This document shows, in pieces, positions 8,501 to 16,671 of a stretch of 25,405 nucleotides of DNA. Made by a program: the position numbers and the translations under genes. The notes beneath the pieces are model-generated. The model worked only from the letters and a program-made list of their open reading frames with translations. It was not told the origin of the DNA and did no database searches. This stretch comes from JBOFFI01 sp051657245 (GTDB lineage Bacteria > Pseudomonadota > Alphaproteobacteria > Holosporales > JBOFFI01), in assembly GCA_051657245.1 (NCBI GenBank), contig JBOFKI010000032.1, positions 1 to 25,405 on the forward strand, written 5' to 3'. How positions within the stretch are numbered: the stretch's first letter is position 1; every line of letters begins with the position of its first letter.

Positions 8501-9709
8501 AAAGACAGGGATGCGGAGCGTTCTATCCTTGAGCGTAATTTTTACACAATGTTGGCGCCCCTTTTGATCGGTGAAAAGCTCGTTAATAACGTTGATGCCC
8601 TTAAGGCCAAGCAGGTTTTGACGGAAGAATTGTTGAACAATCTTCCCAAGCACCTTTGGAAACAGATCGTGGTTGCGAATGATGATCGCATGCAGCAAGT
8701 TGAGGCGCTCAAAGAGCAGCATAATAAGACCCTTGAAGCGCTCCGTAAACGTTTTGAGCAAAAAGTTGAAAAAATTCGCCGGGGCGATGAGCTTCCAACT
8801 GGGGTGATGAAGACGGTTAAAATCTTTGTGGCGGTTAAGCGTAAGTTGCAGCCAGGGGATAAAATGGCTGGACGACACGGAAATAAAGGGGTTGTCTCGC
8901 GCATTGTTCCCGTGGAAGATATGCCTTATTTTGAGGATGGAACCCCTGTCGATATCATTTTGAATCCTTTGGGGCTTCCTTCTCGTATGAATGTGGGGCA
9001 AATTTTGGAGACTCATCTGGGGTGGGCTTCCATTGGGCTAGGGAAAAAAGTTCGAGAATGCTTGGAGTCTATGGCGGCTTCTGGCGCGAAGGATACCAGT
9101 TCGTTGCGCCAATTTTTAGGTGGACTTTACGAGCGTAAAGAAACATCTGAAGAAGTTGAAGCCATGACAGACGAGGCGATTGTTGAGATGGCATCCCATA
9201 TGACCCGTGGCGTTCCCATGGCGACCCCTGTTTTTGATGGGGCCCGGGAAACAGATATTGTGCATGAATTGGGCAAGGCTGGGTTAGACGCTTCCGGGCA
9301 AGCGGTTTTGTATGATGGCCGAACAGGCGAAGCGTTTGATCGAAAAATCACCATCGGCATCATTTATATGATGAAGCTGCACCATTTGGTGGATGAAAAA
9401 ATTCACGCCCGTTCCGTTGGTCCGTACAGCTTAGTAACCCAACAACCTTTGGGCGGAAAGGCACAGTTTGGTGGTCAGCGTTTGGGAGAAATGGAAGTTT
9501 GGGCCCTTGAAGCTTATGGCGCTGCGTATACGCTGCAAGAAATGCTGACGATTAAGTCGGATGACGTTTCAGGGCGCACAAAGGTGTATGAGGCCATCAT
9601 TCGTGGGGATGATAATTTTGAATCTGGGGTTCCTGAATCTTTCAACGTGCTGATGAAAGAATTGAAGTCCCTTGTTTTGAATGTGGAATGTTCTCAACAA
9701 GAGGTATAG
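5546..9709 (+). CDS. rpoB: DNA-directed RNA polymerase subunit beta
   Basis: A complete 1387-residue beta subunit, normal for alphaproteobacteria. Lobe domains come first; the rifampicin-binding cluster reads GTSQLSQFMDQTNPLSEI then NHKRRLSALGPGG (residues 536-566), followed by VETPEGPNIGLINSLATYAR. The active-site FEDS lies at 840-843, and KMAGRHGNKG plus the LGLPSRMNVGQILETHLG segment lie toward the C-terminus, ending in the clamp-anchoring region with PLGGKAQFGGQRLGEMEVWA. It starts at the ATG after gaaggag. The gene lies 51 bases upstream of rpoC and is the second half of the stalk-polymerase transcript. Key rifampicin-contact residues (E. coli D516, H526, S531 equivalents D545, H555, S560) are the sensitive forms. 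Confidence 0.99.
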   Translation: MADSYTKRGPIRRNFSRISEIAPLPNLIELQKKSYDAFFQKNVETDKRTSVGLQGVFQSIFPIHDFSGKAQVEFCRYELEEPKYEIDESRQKGVTYASPLKVTFRLIVWDIDEETGVRSIRDIKEQDVYMGDMPLMTPNGTFVINGTERVVVSQMHRSPGVFFDHDRGRTHASGKYLFAARIIPYRGSWLDFEFDAKDLLYVRIDRKRKLPVTTLLTALDSAHTEARRLAEPDMPFYEAQGMSREEILSYFYDNGAYSWQDGQWKTDFSASLWKGVKLTQPLVNAETGQVVAETGTKLTARLIKKLEEDGLRKILVSVEDLMGRYIAVDFINEATGEIFAEAGDEISEELLDLLRFHGIVSLPILNIDHIAVGSYLRDTLLADKNTTREEALLDIYRVLRPGEPPTLESAETLFKSLFFDPERYDLSSVGRVKMNARLGLKTADTVNVLQKQDVLEIVKVLLGLKDGRGEIDDIDSLSNRRVRSVGELLENQYRSGLLRMERTIRERMGAVDLETAMPNDLINAKPAAAVLREFFGTSQLSQFMDQTNPLSEINHKRRLSALGPGGVKKDRAVFEVRDVHPTHYGRICPVETPEGPNIGLINSLATYARINPYGFIETPYRRVANQRVTDEVVYLSAIEEGRYTIAQANVELDDTGAFVQPVISCRRGGDYILASFEEIDFVDVSPKQIVSVAASLIPFVENDDANRALMGSNMQRQAVPLISADAPLVGTGMEAAVARDSGSVVLARRGGVVDQVDASRIVIRATEDLSPGMPVVDIYNLQKFRKSNANTCVNQKPIVCVGDLVKNGDIIADGSATQRGELALGRNVLVAFISWNGYCFEDSIIISEALVKDDVYTSIHIEEFEVSARDTKLGNEEITRDIPGVGEETLRHLDEAGIAYIGAEVKPGDILAGKVTPKGENPMTPEEKLLRAIFGEKASDVRDTSLRLPPGISGTVVDVRVFSRRGVDKDERALSIERAEINSLSKDRDAERSILERNFYTMLAPLLIGEKLVNNVDALKAKQVLTEELLNNLPKHLWKQIVVANDDRMQQVEALKEQHNKTLEALRKRFEQKVEKIRRGDELPTGVMKTVKIFVAVKRKLQPGDKMAGRHGNKGVVSRIVPVEDMPYFEDGTPVDIILNPLGLPSRMNVGQILETHLGWASIGLGKKVRECLESMAASGAKDTSSLRQFLGGLYERKETSEEVEAMTDEAIVEMASHMTRGVPMATPVFDGARETDIVHELGKAGLDASGQAVLYDGRTGEAFDRKITIGIIYMMKLHHLVDEKIHARSVGPYSLVTQQPLGGKAQFGGQRLGEMEVWALEAYGAAYTLQEMLTIKSDDVSGRTKVYEAIIRGDDNFESGVPESFNVLMKELKSLVLNVECSQQEV

Positions 9710-9763
9710 TGTAAACCCTTGTGTTAACGATATGATTTTTTATGAAAAAGAAGGTAGGATTTG

Positions 9764-12700
9764 ATGACGCGTCAAAAGAAGCAGACTTCTCAGCAAAAAC
9801 TTTTAACAGTTTTTGGCCAGGTTGCAGGTCCCCAATCTTTTGATCTGGTGCGTATTTCGATCGCGAGTCCCGATCAGATTCGTTCTTGGTCTTTTGGAGA
9901 GGTGAAAAAACCAGAAACCATTAACTATCGAACGTTTAAGCCAGAACGGGATGGTTTGTTTTGTGCGAGAATTTTTGGTCCTATTAAAGATTATGAGTGC
10001 TTATGCGGAAAATATAAGCGCATGAAATATCGGGGCGTCATTTGTGAGAAGTGTGGTGTTGAAGTAACCCTCACGAAAGTGCGTAGGGAGCGCATGGGGC
10101 ATATTGAGCTGGCTTCTCCTGTTGCTCATATTTGGTTTACGAAATCGTTGCCAAGCCGGATTGGGGCTTTGCTCGACTTAACTATGAAAGAAATGGACAA
10201 GGTTCTATATTTTGAGAGCTATATTGTTACAGAGCCTGGAACCACTCCCCTCAAGTTGCATCAGTTGTTGAGTGAAGAAGAATATATAAGCGCACAGGAC
10301 GATTATGGCGAGGGTGCTTTTCAAGCTTTTATTGGAGCTGAGGCATTTCGGGAGATGCTTCGGGCTATTGATCTTGAAAAGGAGCAGGTTCTCCTGAGGG
10401 AAGAGCTTGCCACGACAACGTCTGAAATGCGGCGCAAAAAGCTTTCTCGGCGTTTGAGATTGATTGAAGCATTTATACAGTCAGATACCCGTCCGGAATG
10501 GATGGTTTTGGAAGTTGTCCCTGTTATTCCTCCTGAGTTGCGGCCTTTAGTCCCCTTGGATGGTGGGCGGTTTGCGACTTCAGACCTTAACGATTTGTAT
10601 CGACGTTTAATCAACCGTAACAATCGCCTCAAGCGTCTCATTGAGCTAAGGGCTCCTGAAATTATTATTCGCAACGAAAAGCGAATGCTTCAAGAAATTG
10701 TCGATGCTTTGTTTGATAATGGGCGTAGGGGGCGGCCTATTACGGGGGCTAATAAGCGACCTTTGAAATCACTTTCTGATATGTTGAAGGGGAAACATGG
10801 TCGTTTCCGTCAAAACCTGTTGGGTAAGCGAGTTGATTATTCAGGTCGTTCTGTGATTGTGGTGGGCCCTGAGTTAAAGCTCCATCAATGTGGTTTGCCT
10901 AAAAAAATGGCGCTGGAGTTGTTTAAGCCTTTTGTTTACTCACGTTTAGAGCGATATGGTTTGGCGCCAACCATAAAGGCTGCGAAACGGATGGTGGAAA
11001 AAGAGCGCCCAGAGGTTTGGGACATTTTAGAAGAAGTGATCCGGGAGCATCCAGTTCTTTTGAACCGTGCGCCAACGCTTCACCGTCTAGGAATTCAGGC
11101 TTTTGAACCGCTTTTGGTGGAAGGAAAGGCGATTCAGTTGCATCCATTGGTTTGCGCTGCTTTTAACGCAGATTTTGATGGCGATCAGATGGCAGTTCAC
11201 GTTCCGCTTTCCATTGAGGCCCAGTTGGAAGCCCGTGTTTTGATGATGTCTACCAACAATATTTTGAGCCCTGCAAACGGGAATCCTATCATTGTACCCT
11301 CCAAAGATATTGTGCTTGGTTTATATTACCTGACGTTGATGACGGAAGGGGCAAAAGGGGAGGGGATGGTATTTGCTTCCCTTGGAGAGATTGAGCAGGC
11401 TTTATTTGAAAATGTTTTGTCTCTTCATGCCAAAATCACGGCAAGGTATAGCAGCTTTGATGAGCTGGGAAATGAGGTTATTCAGCGGGTTGAGACCACG
11501 CCAGGCCGTATGATTCTTGGCCAATTGTTGCCTAAACATTCAAAAATCAGCTACAGTTTGGTTAATCAGTTATTGACTTCTAAAGAAATTGGGAAGCTTT
11601 TGGATATCGTTTACCGTCACTGCGGGCAGAAGGAAGTCGTTATTTTTGGAGACAAGTTGATGGGGCTTGGCTTTAAATATGCAACCATTTCTGGCGTTTC
11701 TTTTGGTAAAGATGATTTGGTCGTGCCCCTTGAAAAAGGTAAGATGGTTGATGAAACATGGGATTTGGTGAACGAATATCGACAGCAATATCTTGATGGT
11801 CTTATCACCCAAGGGGAACGTTACAATAAGGTTACCGACGCTTGGACGAAGTGCACAGAAAAAGTTGCGGATGCAATGATGGACGAGATTTCCCAGGTAA
11901 AGCCAGGGAAATTGATGAATTCTGTTTATATGATGGCCCATTCAGGAGCACGAGGTTCAGCAGCTCAGATGCGTCAGCTTGCAGCGATGCGCGGTCTGAT
12001 TGCGAAGCCGTCTGGGGAAATCATTGAAAACCCGATCATTTCGAATTTTAAAGAAGGCTTGACCGTCCTTGAGTACTTTAACTCCACCCACGGGGCCCGC
12101 AAAGGGTTGTCAGACACGGCTCTTAAGACCGCAAACTCAGGATATTTGACCCGTAGGCTCGTTGATGTCGCTCAAGATTGTGTCATTACTGAGCTTGATT
12201 GCGGAACAAGTCAGGGGCTTTCCATACGTCCTGTCGTGGAAGGTGGCGAGGTGATCGCGTCTTTGGGAGATCGTATTCTTGGGCGTACTGCAGCAGAAGA
12301 CGTTATAGATTTGGTTTCAAACGAAGTTTTGATTTGTGATGGTGAGCTCATTGACGAGGAAAAAGTCGAGCGAGTTCAAAAAACAGGTGTTGACACGGTT
12401 AAAATTCGTTCTGTGCTGACTTGTCAATCTGAGACAGGGATTTGTGCAAAATGTTATGGTCGTGATTTGGCCCGGGGAACCCTTGTGAACAAAAACGAGG
12501 CGATTGGTGTGATTGCGGCCCAGTCCATTGGAGAGCCTGGAACTCAGCTTACCATGCGCACGTTCCACCTTGGTGGGGCGGCTCAACGTTCGGCTGAAGA
12601 ATCTTTTGCAGAAGCAACGTTAGACGGCGTGGTTGGGATTAAAAATCGTAACACCATTGTCAACAGTGAGGGTGTGTCGATTGTTATGAGTCGCCATACA

Positions 12701-13939
12701 GAGCTTGTTATCTTAGATTCCCAGGGGCGGGAGCGTTCTCGTTATCGTGTGCCTTACGGGGCAAAGCTCTTCGTGGATGAGGGAGCTGTCGTTACCAAAG
12801 GTGCAAAAATGGCAGAATGGGACCCTTACACCGTGCCGGTGATTACAGAGCGTGACGGTATCGTTCATTTTGTAGATTTGGTTGAAGGCGTCTCTTTGAA
12901 AGAAGTTTTTGATGAGGCGACTGGAATTTCCAAGCACGTGGTTTCGGATTGGAGACAGTTTTCTCGTGGAACTGATCTTAAACCCCGGATTGTGCTTCGG
13001 GATAGTAAAGGTAACGCTTTGGCCTTTGCAAACGGCCTGGAAGCTCGTTACTTTCTCTCCGTGGATGCCATCGTAAACGTTGAAAACGGAGGTGCTGTAA
13101 AAGCTGGGGATGTGTTGGCGCGCTTGCCACGGGAAAGTTCTAAATCTCGCGATATCACAGGAGGTTTGCCACGTATTGCAGAGCTATTTGAAGCGCGGCG
13201 TCCGAAAGATTCCGCCATTATCAGTGAATACGATGGGCGGGTTGAATTTGGGAAAGATTACAAAACGAAGCGTCGTATTATGGTTGTTCCAGACCACAAC
13301 CCTGAGGAGCCCGTTGAATATTTCATCCCCAAAGGAAAACACATTTTGGTTCAAGAAGGGGATGTTGTCAAAAAAGGAGATCTCCTTGTTGACGGAAGCC
13401 CTGTTCCCCACGATATCCTTCGTATTTTAGGTGTGGAGGCCCTTGCCTACTATCTTATTAACGAAATTCAAGAAGTGTACCGTCTCCAGGGTGTGCGTAT
13501 TAACGATAAACATTTGGAAGTAGTGGTTCGCCAAATGCTCCAAAAAATAGAGGTTATCGATGCTGGTGACACCTCTTTGTTAATAGGAGATCAACTTAAT
13601 CGTCCAGAATTTGAGGCCCTGAACACAAAAACAGAGGCTGAAGGAAAACGTCCTGCGACTGGTTTCCCAGTTTTGCAGGGTATTACCAAAGCTTCCCTTG
13701 CCACAGATTCTTTCATTTCTGCGGCATCCTTCCAAGACACAACACGCGTTTTAACAGAAGCGGCCGTATTTGGAAGGGAAGATCATCTCGTTGGCTTGAA
13801 AGAAAATGTGATCGTTGGGCACCTGATTCCAGCTGGAACAGGGGGAATTGTCCGTAAATTTAGACACATTGCTGCACAGCGGGATATGGAAAAATTACCG
13901 GTGTCTGCTGGCCTCTGTGAAGCAGATTCTGAACTTTGA
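9764..13939 (+). CDS. rpoC: DNA-directed RNA polymerase subunit beta'
   Basis: A complete beta' subunit of 1391 residues counted from the ATG at 9764. A TTG at 9761 is in frame, but the ATG lies five bases after aaggtagga and is preferred. The N-terminal zinc site is Cys79, Cys81, Cys94, Cys97; the catalytic NADFDGDQMAVH binds Mg2+ with Asp470, Asp472 and Asp474; the second zinc cluster is visible as ELDCGTSQG and CQSETGICAKCYG; trigger loop and bridge helix regions are intact (AQSIGEPGTQLTMRTFHLGG). The protein begins about ten residues longer than E. coli beta' before the first domain. No interruption or inserted domain is apparent. Confidence 0.99.
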   Translation: MTRQKKQTSQQKLLTVFGQVAGPQSFDLVRISIASPDQIRSWSFGEVKKPETINYRTFKPERDGLFCARIFGPIKDYECLCGKYKRMKYRGVICEKCGVEVTLTKVRRERMGHIELASPVAHIWFTKSLPSRIGALLDLTMKEMDKVLYFESYIVTEPGTTPLKLHQLLSEEEYISAQDDYGEGAFQAFIGAEAFREMLRAIDLEKEQVLLREELATTTSEMRRKKLSRRLRLIEAFIQSDTRPEWMVLEVVPVIPPELRPLVPLDGGRFATSDLNDLYRRLINRNNRLKRLIELRAPEIIIRNEKRMLQEIVDALFDNGRRGRPITGANKRPLKSLSDMLKGKHGRFRQNLLGKRVDYSGRSVIVVGPELKLHQCGLPKKMALELFKPFVYSRLERYGLAPTIKAAKRMVEKERPEVWDILEEVIREHPVLLNRAPTLHRLGIQAFEPLLVEGKAIQLHPLVCAAFNADFDGDQMAVHVPLSIEAQLEARVLMMSTNNILSPANGNPIIVPSKDIVLGLYYLTLMTEGAKGEGMVFASLGEIEQALFENVLSLHAKITARYSSFDELGNEVIQRVETTPGRMILGQLLPKHSKISYSLVNQLLTSKEIGKLLDIVYRHCGQKEVVIFGDKLMGLGFKYATISGVSFGKDDLVVPLEKGKMVDETWDLVNEYRQQYLDGLITQGERYNKVTDAWTKCTEKVADAMMDEISQVKPGKLMNSVYMMAHSGARGSAAQMRQLAAMRGLIAKPSGEIIENPIISNFKEGLTVLEYFNSTHGARKGLSDTALKTANSGYLTRRLVDVAQDCVITELDCGTSQGLSIRPVVEGGEVIASLGDRILGRTAAEDVIDLVSNEVLICDGELIDEEKVERVQKTGVDTVKIRSVLTCQSETGICAKCYGRDLARGTLVNKNEAIGVIAAQSIGEPGTQLTMRTFHLGGAAQRSAEESFAEATLDGVVGIKNRNTIVNSEGVSIVMSRHTELVILDSQGRERSRYRVPYGAKLFVDEGAVVTKGAKMAEWDPYTVPVITERDGIVHFVDLVEGVSLKEVFDEATGISKHVVSDWRQFSRGTDLKPRIVLRDSKGNALAFANGLEARYFLSVDAIVNVENGGAVKAGDVLARLPRESSKSRDITGGLPRIAELFEARRPKDSAIISEYDGRVEFGKDYKTKRRIMVVPDHNPEEPVEYFIPKGKHILVQEGDVVKKGDLLVDGSPVPHDILRILGVEALAYYLINEIQEVYRLQGVRINDKHLEVVVRQMLQKIEVIDAGDTSLLIGDQLNRPEFEALNTKTEAEGKRPATGFPVLQGITKASLATDSFISAASFQDTTRVLTEAAVFGREDHLVGLKENVIVGHLIPAGTGGIVRKFRHIAAQRDMEKLPVSAGLCEADSEL

Positions 13940-13960
13940 GTCTAAAACTGAGGTTTTTGA

Positions 13961-13979
13961 GGAGGGGGAAAACCCCCTT
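13961..13979 (+). terminator. G-C hairpin after rpoC without a T run
   Basis: Positions 13963-13968 (aggggg) pair with 13973-13978 (ccccct) across an aaaa loop, 24 bases past the rpoC stop. The stem is strong, but only two T residues follow, so it may act as an mRNA 3' stabiliser or partial terminator and let some transcripts continue into the tRNA-Val gene. Confidence 0.5.
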
Positions 13980-13993
13980 GTCGAAACAGTGTA

Positions 13994-14011
13994 AACAAGA
14001 TATATCTTGTT
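13994..14011. repeat. 18-bp perfect palindrome between rpoC and tRNA-Val
   Basis: aacaagatatatcttgtt is a perfect palindrome. It could fold as a 7-bp stem with a tata loop in RNA, perhaps shaping tRNA 5' processing, or be a protein-binding dyad. No function can be assigned from sequence. Confidence 0.4.
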
Positions 14012-14028
14012 GGTCTCGGTTTAAAATA

Positions 14029-14103
14029 GGGCGTATAGCTCAGCGGGAGAGCGCTACGTTGACATCGTAGAGGTCACAGGTTCAATCCCTGTTACGCCCA
14101 CCA
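14029..14103 (+). tRNA. tRNA-Val (GAC anticodon), 3' CCA encoded
   Basis: A 75-base cloverleaf: acceptor GGGCGTA/TACGCCC, D arm GCTC/GAGC, anticodon stem CTACG/CGTAG with loop TTGACAT giving anticodon GAC, T arm ACAGG/CCTGT with loop TTCAATC, discriminator A, and CCA at 14101-14103. It lies 89 bases past rpoC on the same strand. A small ccatt/aatgg hairpin overlaps its 3' end (14101-14112). Confidence 0.97.
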
Positions 14104-14137
14104 TTAAAATGGTTTATAGTTTGTTGGCTTGAAGATA

Positions 14138-14158
14138 AATTTTTTTTCAAAAAAAATT
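14138..14158. repeat. A/T-only inverted repeat downstream of tRNA-Val
   Basis: aatttttttt (14138-14147) and aaaaaaaatt (14149-14158) form a perfect 10-bp inverted repeat around one C. On either strand a weak A/T stem followed by little else is a poor intrinsic terminator; it might mark the boundary between the tRNA transcript and the next gene, or provide promoter-type curvature. Confidence 0.35.
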
Positions 14159-14213
14159 GTAAATGATTCAAAAATTTTATACAGGGCCATTCAAAATTTA
14201 GGAAAGCTTCAGC

Positions 14214-14729
14214 ATGATGCGTTTTTCATTTAATTTAAGTAAAATCTTGGTTTTTCTTTTTGGAATTGGCTTTTTTAGCGCGGAATCTTCTTTTTCCTGC
14301 GATTGCGAGAATTCCCAAGACGAAACTCCGCAGGAGACATCCCAAGCAGAAAGTGTGGCGTCTGTCGTAACTGTTGTTTCACCTTGGGTGCGTCCTTCTT
14401 TGAAAGGTCGTAATGCGGGCGTTTTTATGAAGCTATTGGCTCCTGTTCAAAACCAGAAAGATAATTTGGTGGGGGGAAGCACGCCAGTTGCAAAAAATGT
14501 TGAATTGCATGCCCATGTGAAAGATGACAAGGGAATTTTCCGGATGCGCCCTGTTAAGGAGATTCAGGTGGAGAAGGAGAGAGACCTAAAACCAGGTGAC
14601 TATCACGTGATGCTGATGTCTTTAAGCCGCGACCTCAAAAAGGGAGATATGGTGGACTTAACGCTGCAGTTTGAAAAATCAGGAAAGTTACAGGTGAAAG
14701 TTCCTGTGCAGGAAAGGGCGCCCCGTTGA
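14214..14729 (+). CDS. periplasmic copper-binding PCu(A)C-family protein
   Basis: A 171-residue exported protein of the PCu(A)C (formerly DUF461) family, periplasmic Cu(I) carriers that help metallate cytochrome oxidase. After a positively charged start, residues about 11-23 form a signal-peptide core. The domain starts near PWVRPSLKGRNAGVFMKL, and the copper site is seen as VELHAHV (His99, His101), FRMRPV (Met111), and DYHVMLM (His131, Met133). LKPGDYHVMLMSL and KKGDMVDLTLQFE are characteristic. The usual HxM-type start motif is replaced by LHAHV, which many members share. An acidic, Gln/Ser-rich linker (30-48) follows the signal. The ATG at 14214 has aggaaag before it; the next codon is also ATG. 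Its stop lies 34 bases before dnaG. Confidence 0.85.
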   Translation: MMRFSFNLSKILVFLFGIGFFSAESSFSCDCENSQDETPQETSQAESVASVVTVVSPWVRPSLKGRNAGVFMKLLAPVQNQKDNLVGGSTPVAKNVELHAHVKDDKGIFRMRPVKEIQVEKERDLKPGDYHVMLMSLSRDLKKGDMVDLTLQFEKSGKLQVKVPVQERAPR

Positions 14730-14763
14730 GCAATTTTCTGGGTAAGTGCAAACGGGTAAGGGT

Positions 14764-16608
14764 ATGAGCTCTTTTCAACCAGAATTTTTACAAAAGCTTC
14801 GTAACCGCGTCGTGCTGTCTGAGGTTGTGTCACCTACGGTACGTTTGGCTGGACGTGGAAAAGAAATGCTGGGGCTTTGCCCGTTTCATAAAGAAAAAAG
14901 CCCTTCTTTTACGTTGAATGACGAAAAGGGGATTTATTATTGTTTTGGCTGTGGCGCCCATGGGGACGCCATTTCTTTTTTGCGTGCCATGCATCATCTG
15001 ACTTTTGTGGAGGCGGTTACCTTTCTTGCTGAAAAAACAGGCCTTTCCTTAGAATTAAGTGAAACGGGCAAGCATTTTTCTGGAGAATCAGGCTATAAGC
15101 GATTGTATCTTGCTTTGGAGAGAGCTTGCGTTTATTTCGAAGCTCAACTTGCGACATCTTGGGGTGAAAAAGCACGGGCATACCTTCAGCGCAGGGGCGT
15201 TTCTAGCCTTTCACAGAAAGAATTTAGGTTAGGTTGGGCGCCTGTTTCTAACGCTTCACTCCAAAGACAGCTTCAGCAAGAAGGATTTTCTGCGGATGAA
15301 TTAGTCCAAGCAGGGCTTATCGGAATTTCCCAGAACGGGGGTGGGTTTTATGATCGTTTCAAGGAGCGTTTGACGTTTCCGATCATGGATGCCCAGGGGC
15401 GGGTTATTGCATTTGGGGGACGTTTACTGGAACCCCACCCCAAAGCGCCAAAATACCTTAATTCACCTGAAACGCCTCTTTTTTTTAAAAAGCAATCGGT
15501 TTATGGGGCTTTTCAGGCCCGTCGATCCCAAGCTTTGAAAGATAAGCCTGTGATCTGGGTTGAGGGATATATGGATGTTATCAGCCTGCAGCAAGCTGGC
15601 ATGGGAAAGGCGCTTGCTCCTCTAGGAACTTCTCTAACAGAGCCGCAGATAGCCAAAGCGTGGCAGATAGATCCAGAGCCTTTTGTGTGCTTTGATGGAG
15701 ATCTTGCTGGCCAAAAAGCTGCGTTTCGTTTGGTGGAACGGGTACTTCCTTTGCTTAAGCCTGGTTGCTCCTTTCGGTTTATACGTCTCCCCATAGGGGA
15801 AGATCCAGACAGTTTGCTGGTTACAGATCGCCGAGCCCTTTTGGAACGCTTGATAGAAACAGCGTTTTGTTTGGTAGATTTTTTGTGGCAATATCACGTG
15901 GAAACGCTGCCTTTGCAAACCCCTGAACAAAAAGCTTTTTTCCATAAAACCTTAAAAACATGGGTGGGACGTATTCAAGATCCTGAAGTTAAATCCCTTT
16001 ATTATCTTTTTTTACAAAAAAAATGGGATCAGCTGTTGAAGGAAGAGCGAAAAGTGACGCGGCAAAAGCCAGTGAATTTTTCTGCTACCAAACACGCGTC
16101 TTTTTCCCAAAAAAGCAGCGTCCCTAAACCTTTATTTGATCTTTTACACCTGCAAAGAAAAATTTTACTTGCAGTTCTCATCAATCACCCCCATTTATTA
16201 GAGGAAGTCAATGAATCGCTTGTTACGTTAGATTTACCAGAGCAAAGCAATTTTTCTTGTTTGCGGGACGCTTTGTTGGAATGGTCTGCTGAGGAAGGAA
16301 ATCTTATTTCTCAAGAAAATGTATCTCATTTTTTGAAAAATGCGCTAATTGAGAAAGGTTTGGCAGAAGTTATGCACCGTATTTTAACGTCGGATGTGTA
16401 TGTGCATGCTTCTTTCTCAAGGCCAGAAGCTTTGTTGGAGCAGGCGAGGGAAGGGTGGCACGATGTGCTTACCCATTATCAAAAACAGAGTAGTTTTAAA
16501 AAAGAATTGAAAGAAACCCAAAAGACTTTAGAAAGCAATATGTCTGAGGATGCTTGGAAGCGTTTGCGAAGCTTGAAAGAATCTTCTTTTTTTAAAATGG
16601 ATTCGTGA
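14764..16608 (+). CDS. dnaG: DNA primase
   Basis: A 614-residue primase that lays down RNA primers at the replication fork. The zinc-binding domain has Cys39, His42, Cys60 and Cys63 in LCPFHKEKSPSF and YYCFGCGAHGD; the catalytic core includes YDRFKERLTFPI and IAFGGR; the TOPRIM centre shows VEGYMDV with Glu267 and the DGD triad at 311-313. The C-terminal part (about 430-614) is the weakly conserved helicase-interacting domain. A GTG at 14746 opens the frame earlier, but the ATG at 14764 follows gggtaaggg and gives the family-typical N-terminus, so it is chosen. dnaG next to rpoD is the classic macromolecular-synthesis arrangement. Confidence 0.97.
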   Translation: MSSFQPEFLQKLRNRVVLSEVVSPTVRLAGRGKEMLGLCPFHKEKSPSFTLNDEKGIYYCFGCGAHGDAISFLRAMHHLTFVEAVTFLAEKTGLSLELSETGKHFSGESGYKRLYLALERACVYFEAQLATSWGEKARAYLQRRGVSSLSQKEFRLGWAPVSNASLQRQLQQEGFSADELVQAGLIGISQNGGGFYDRFKERLTFPIMDAQGRVIAFGGRLLEPHPKAPKYLNSPETPLFFKKQSVYGAFQARRSQALKDKPVIWVEGYMDVISLQQAGMGKALAPLGTSLTEPQIAKAWQIDPEPFVCFDGDLAGQKAAFRLVERVLPLLKPGCSFRFIRLPIGEDPDSLLVTDRRALLERLIETAFCLVDFLWQYHVETLPLQTPEQKAFFHKTLKTWVGRIQDPEVKSLYYLFLQKKWDQLLKEERKVTRQKPVNFSATKHASFSQKSSVPKPLFDLLHLQRKILLAVLINHPHLLEEVNESLVTLDLPEQSNFSCLRDALLEWSAEEGNLISQENVSHFLKNALIEKGLAEVMHRILTSDVYVHASFSRPEALLEQAREGWHDVLTHYQKQSSFKKELKETQKTLESNMSEDAWKRLRSLKESSFFKMDS

Positions 16609-16671
16609 AAGAAAATTTCCAAATCATTAAAACATTTATGTTGAAGTAGTTAAAGGAAGAGAGTAACAAAA

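Noticed and set aside
8498..9016. Antisense frame of 172 residues inside rpoB
   Set aside because: rpoB is unambiguous here, and long antisense openings are expected from its codon use; no ribosome site or family resemblance.
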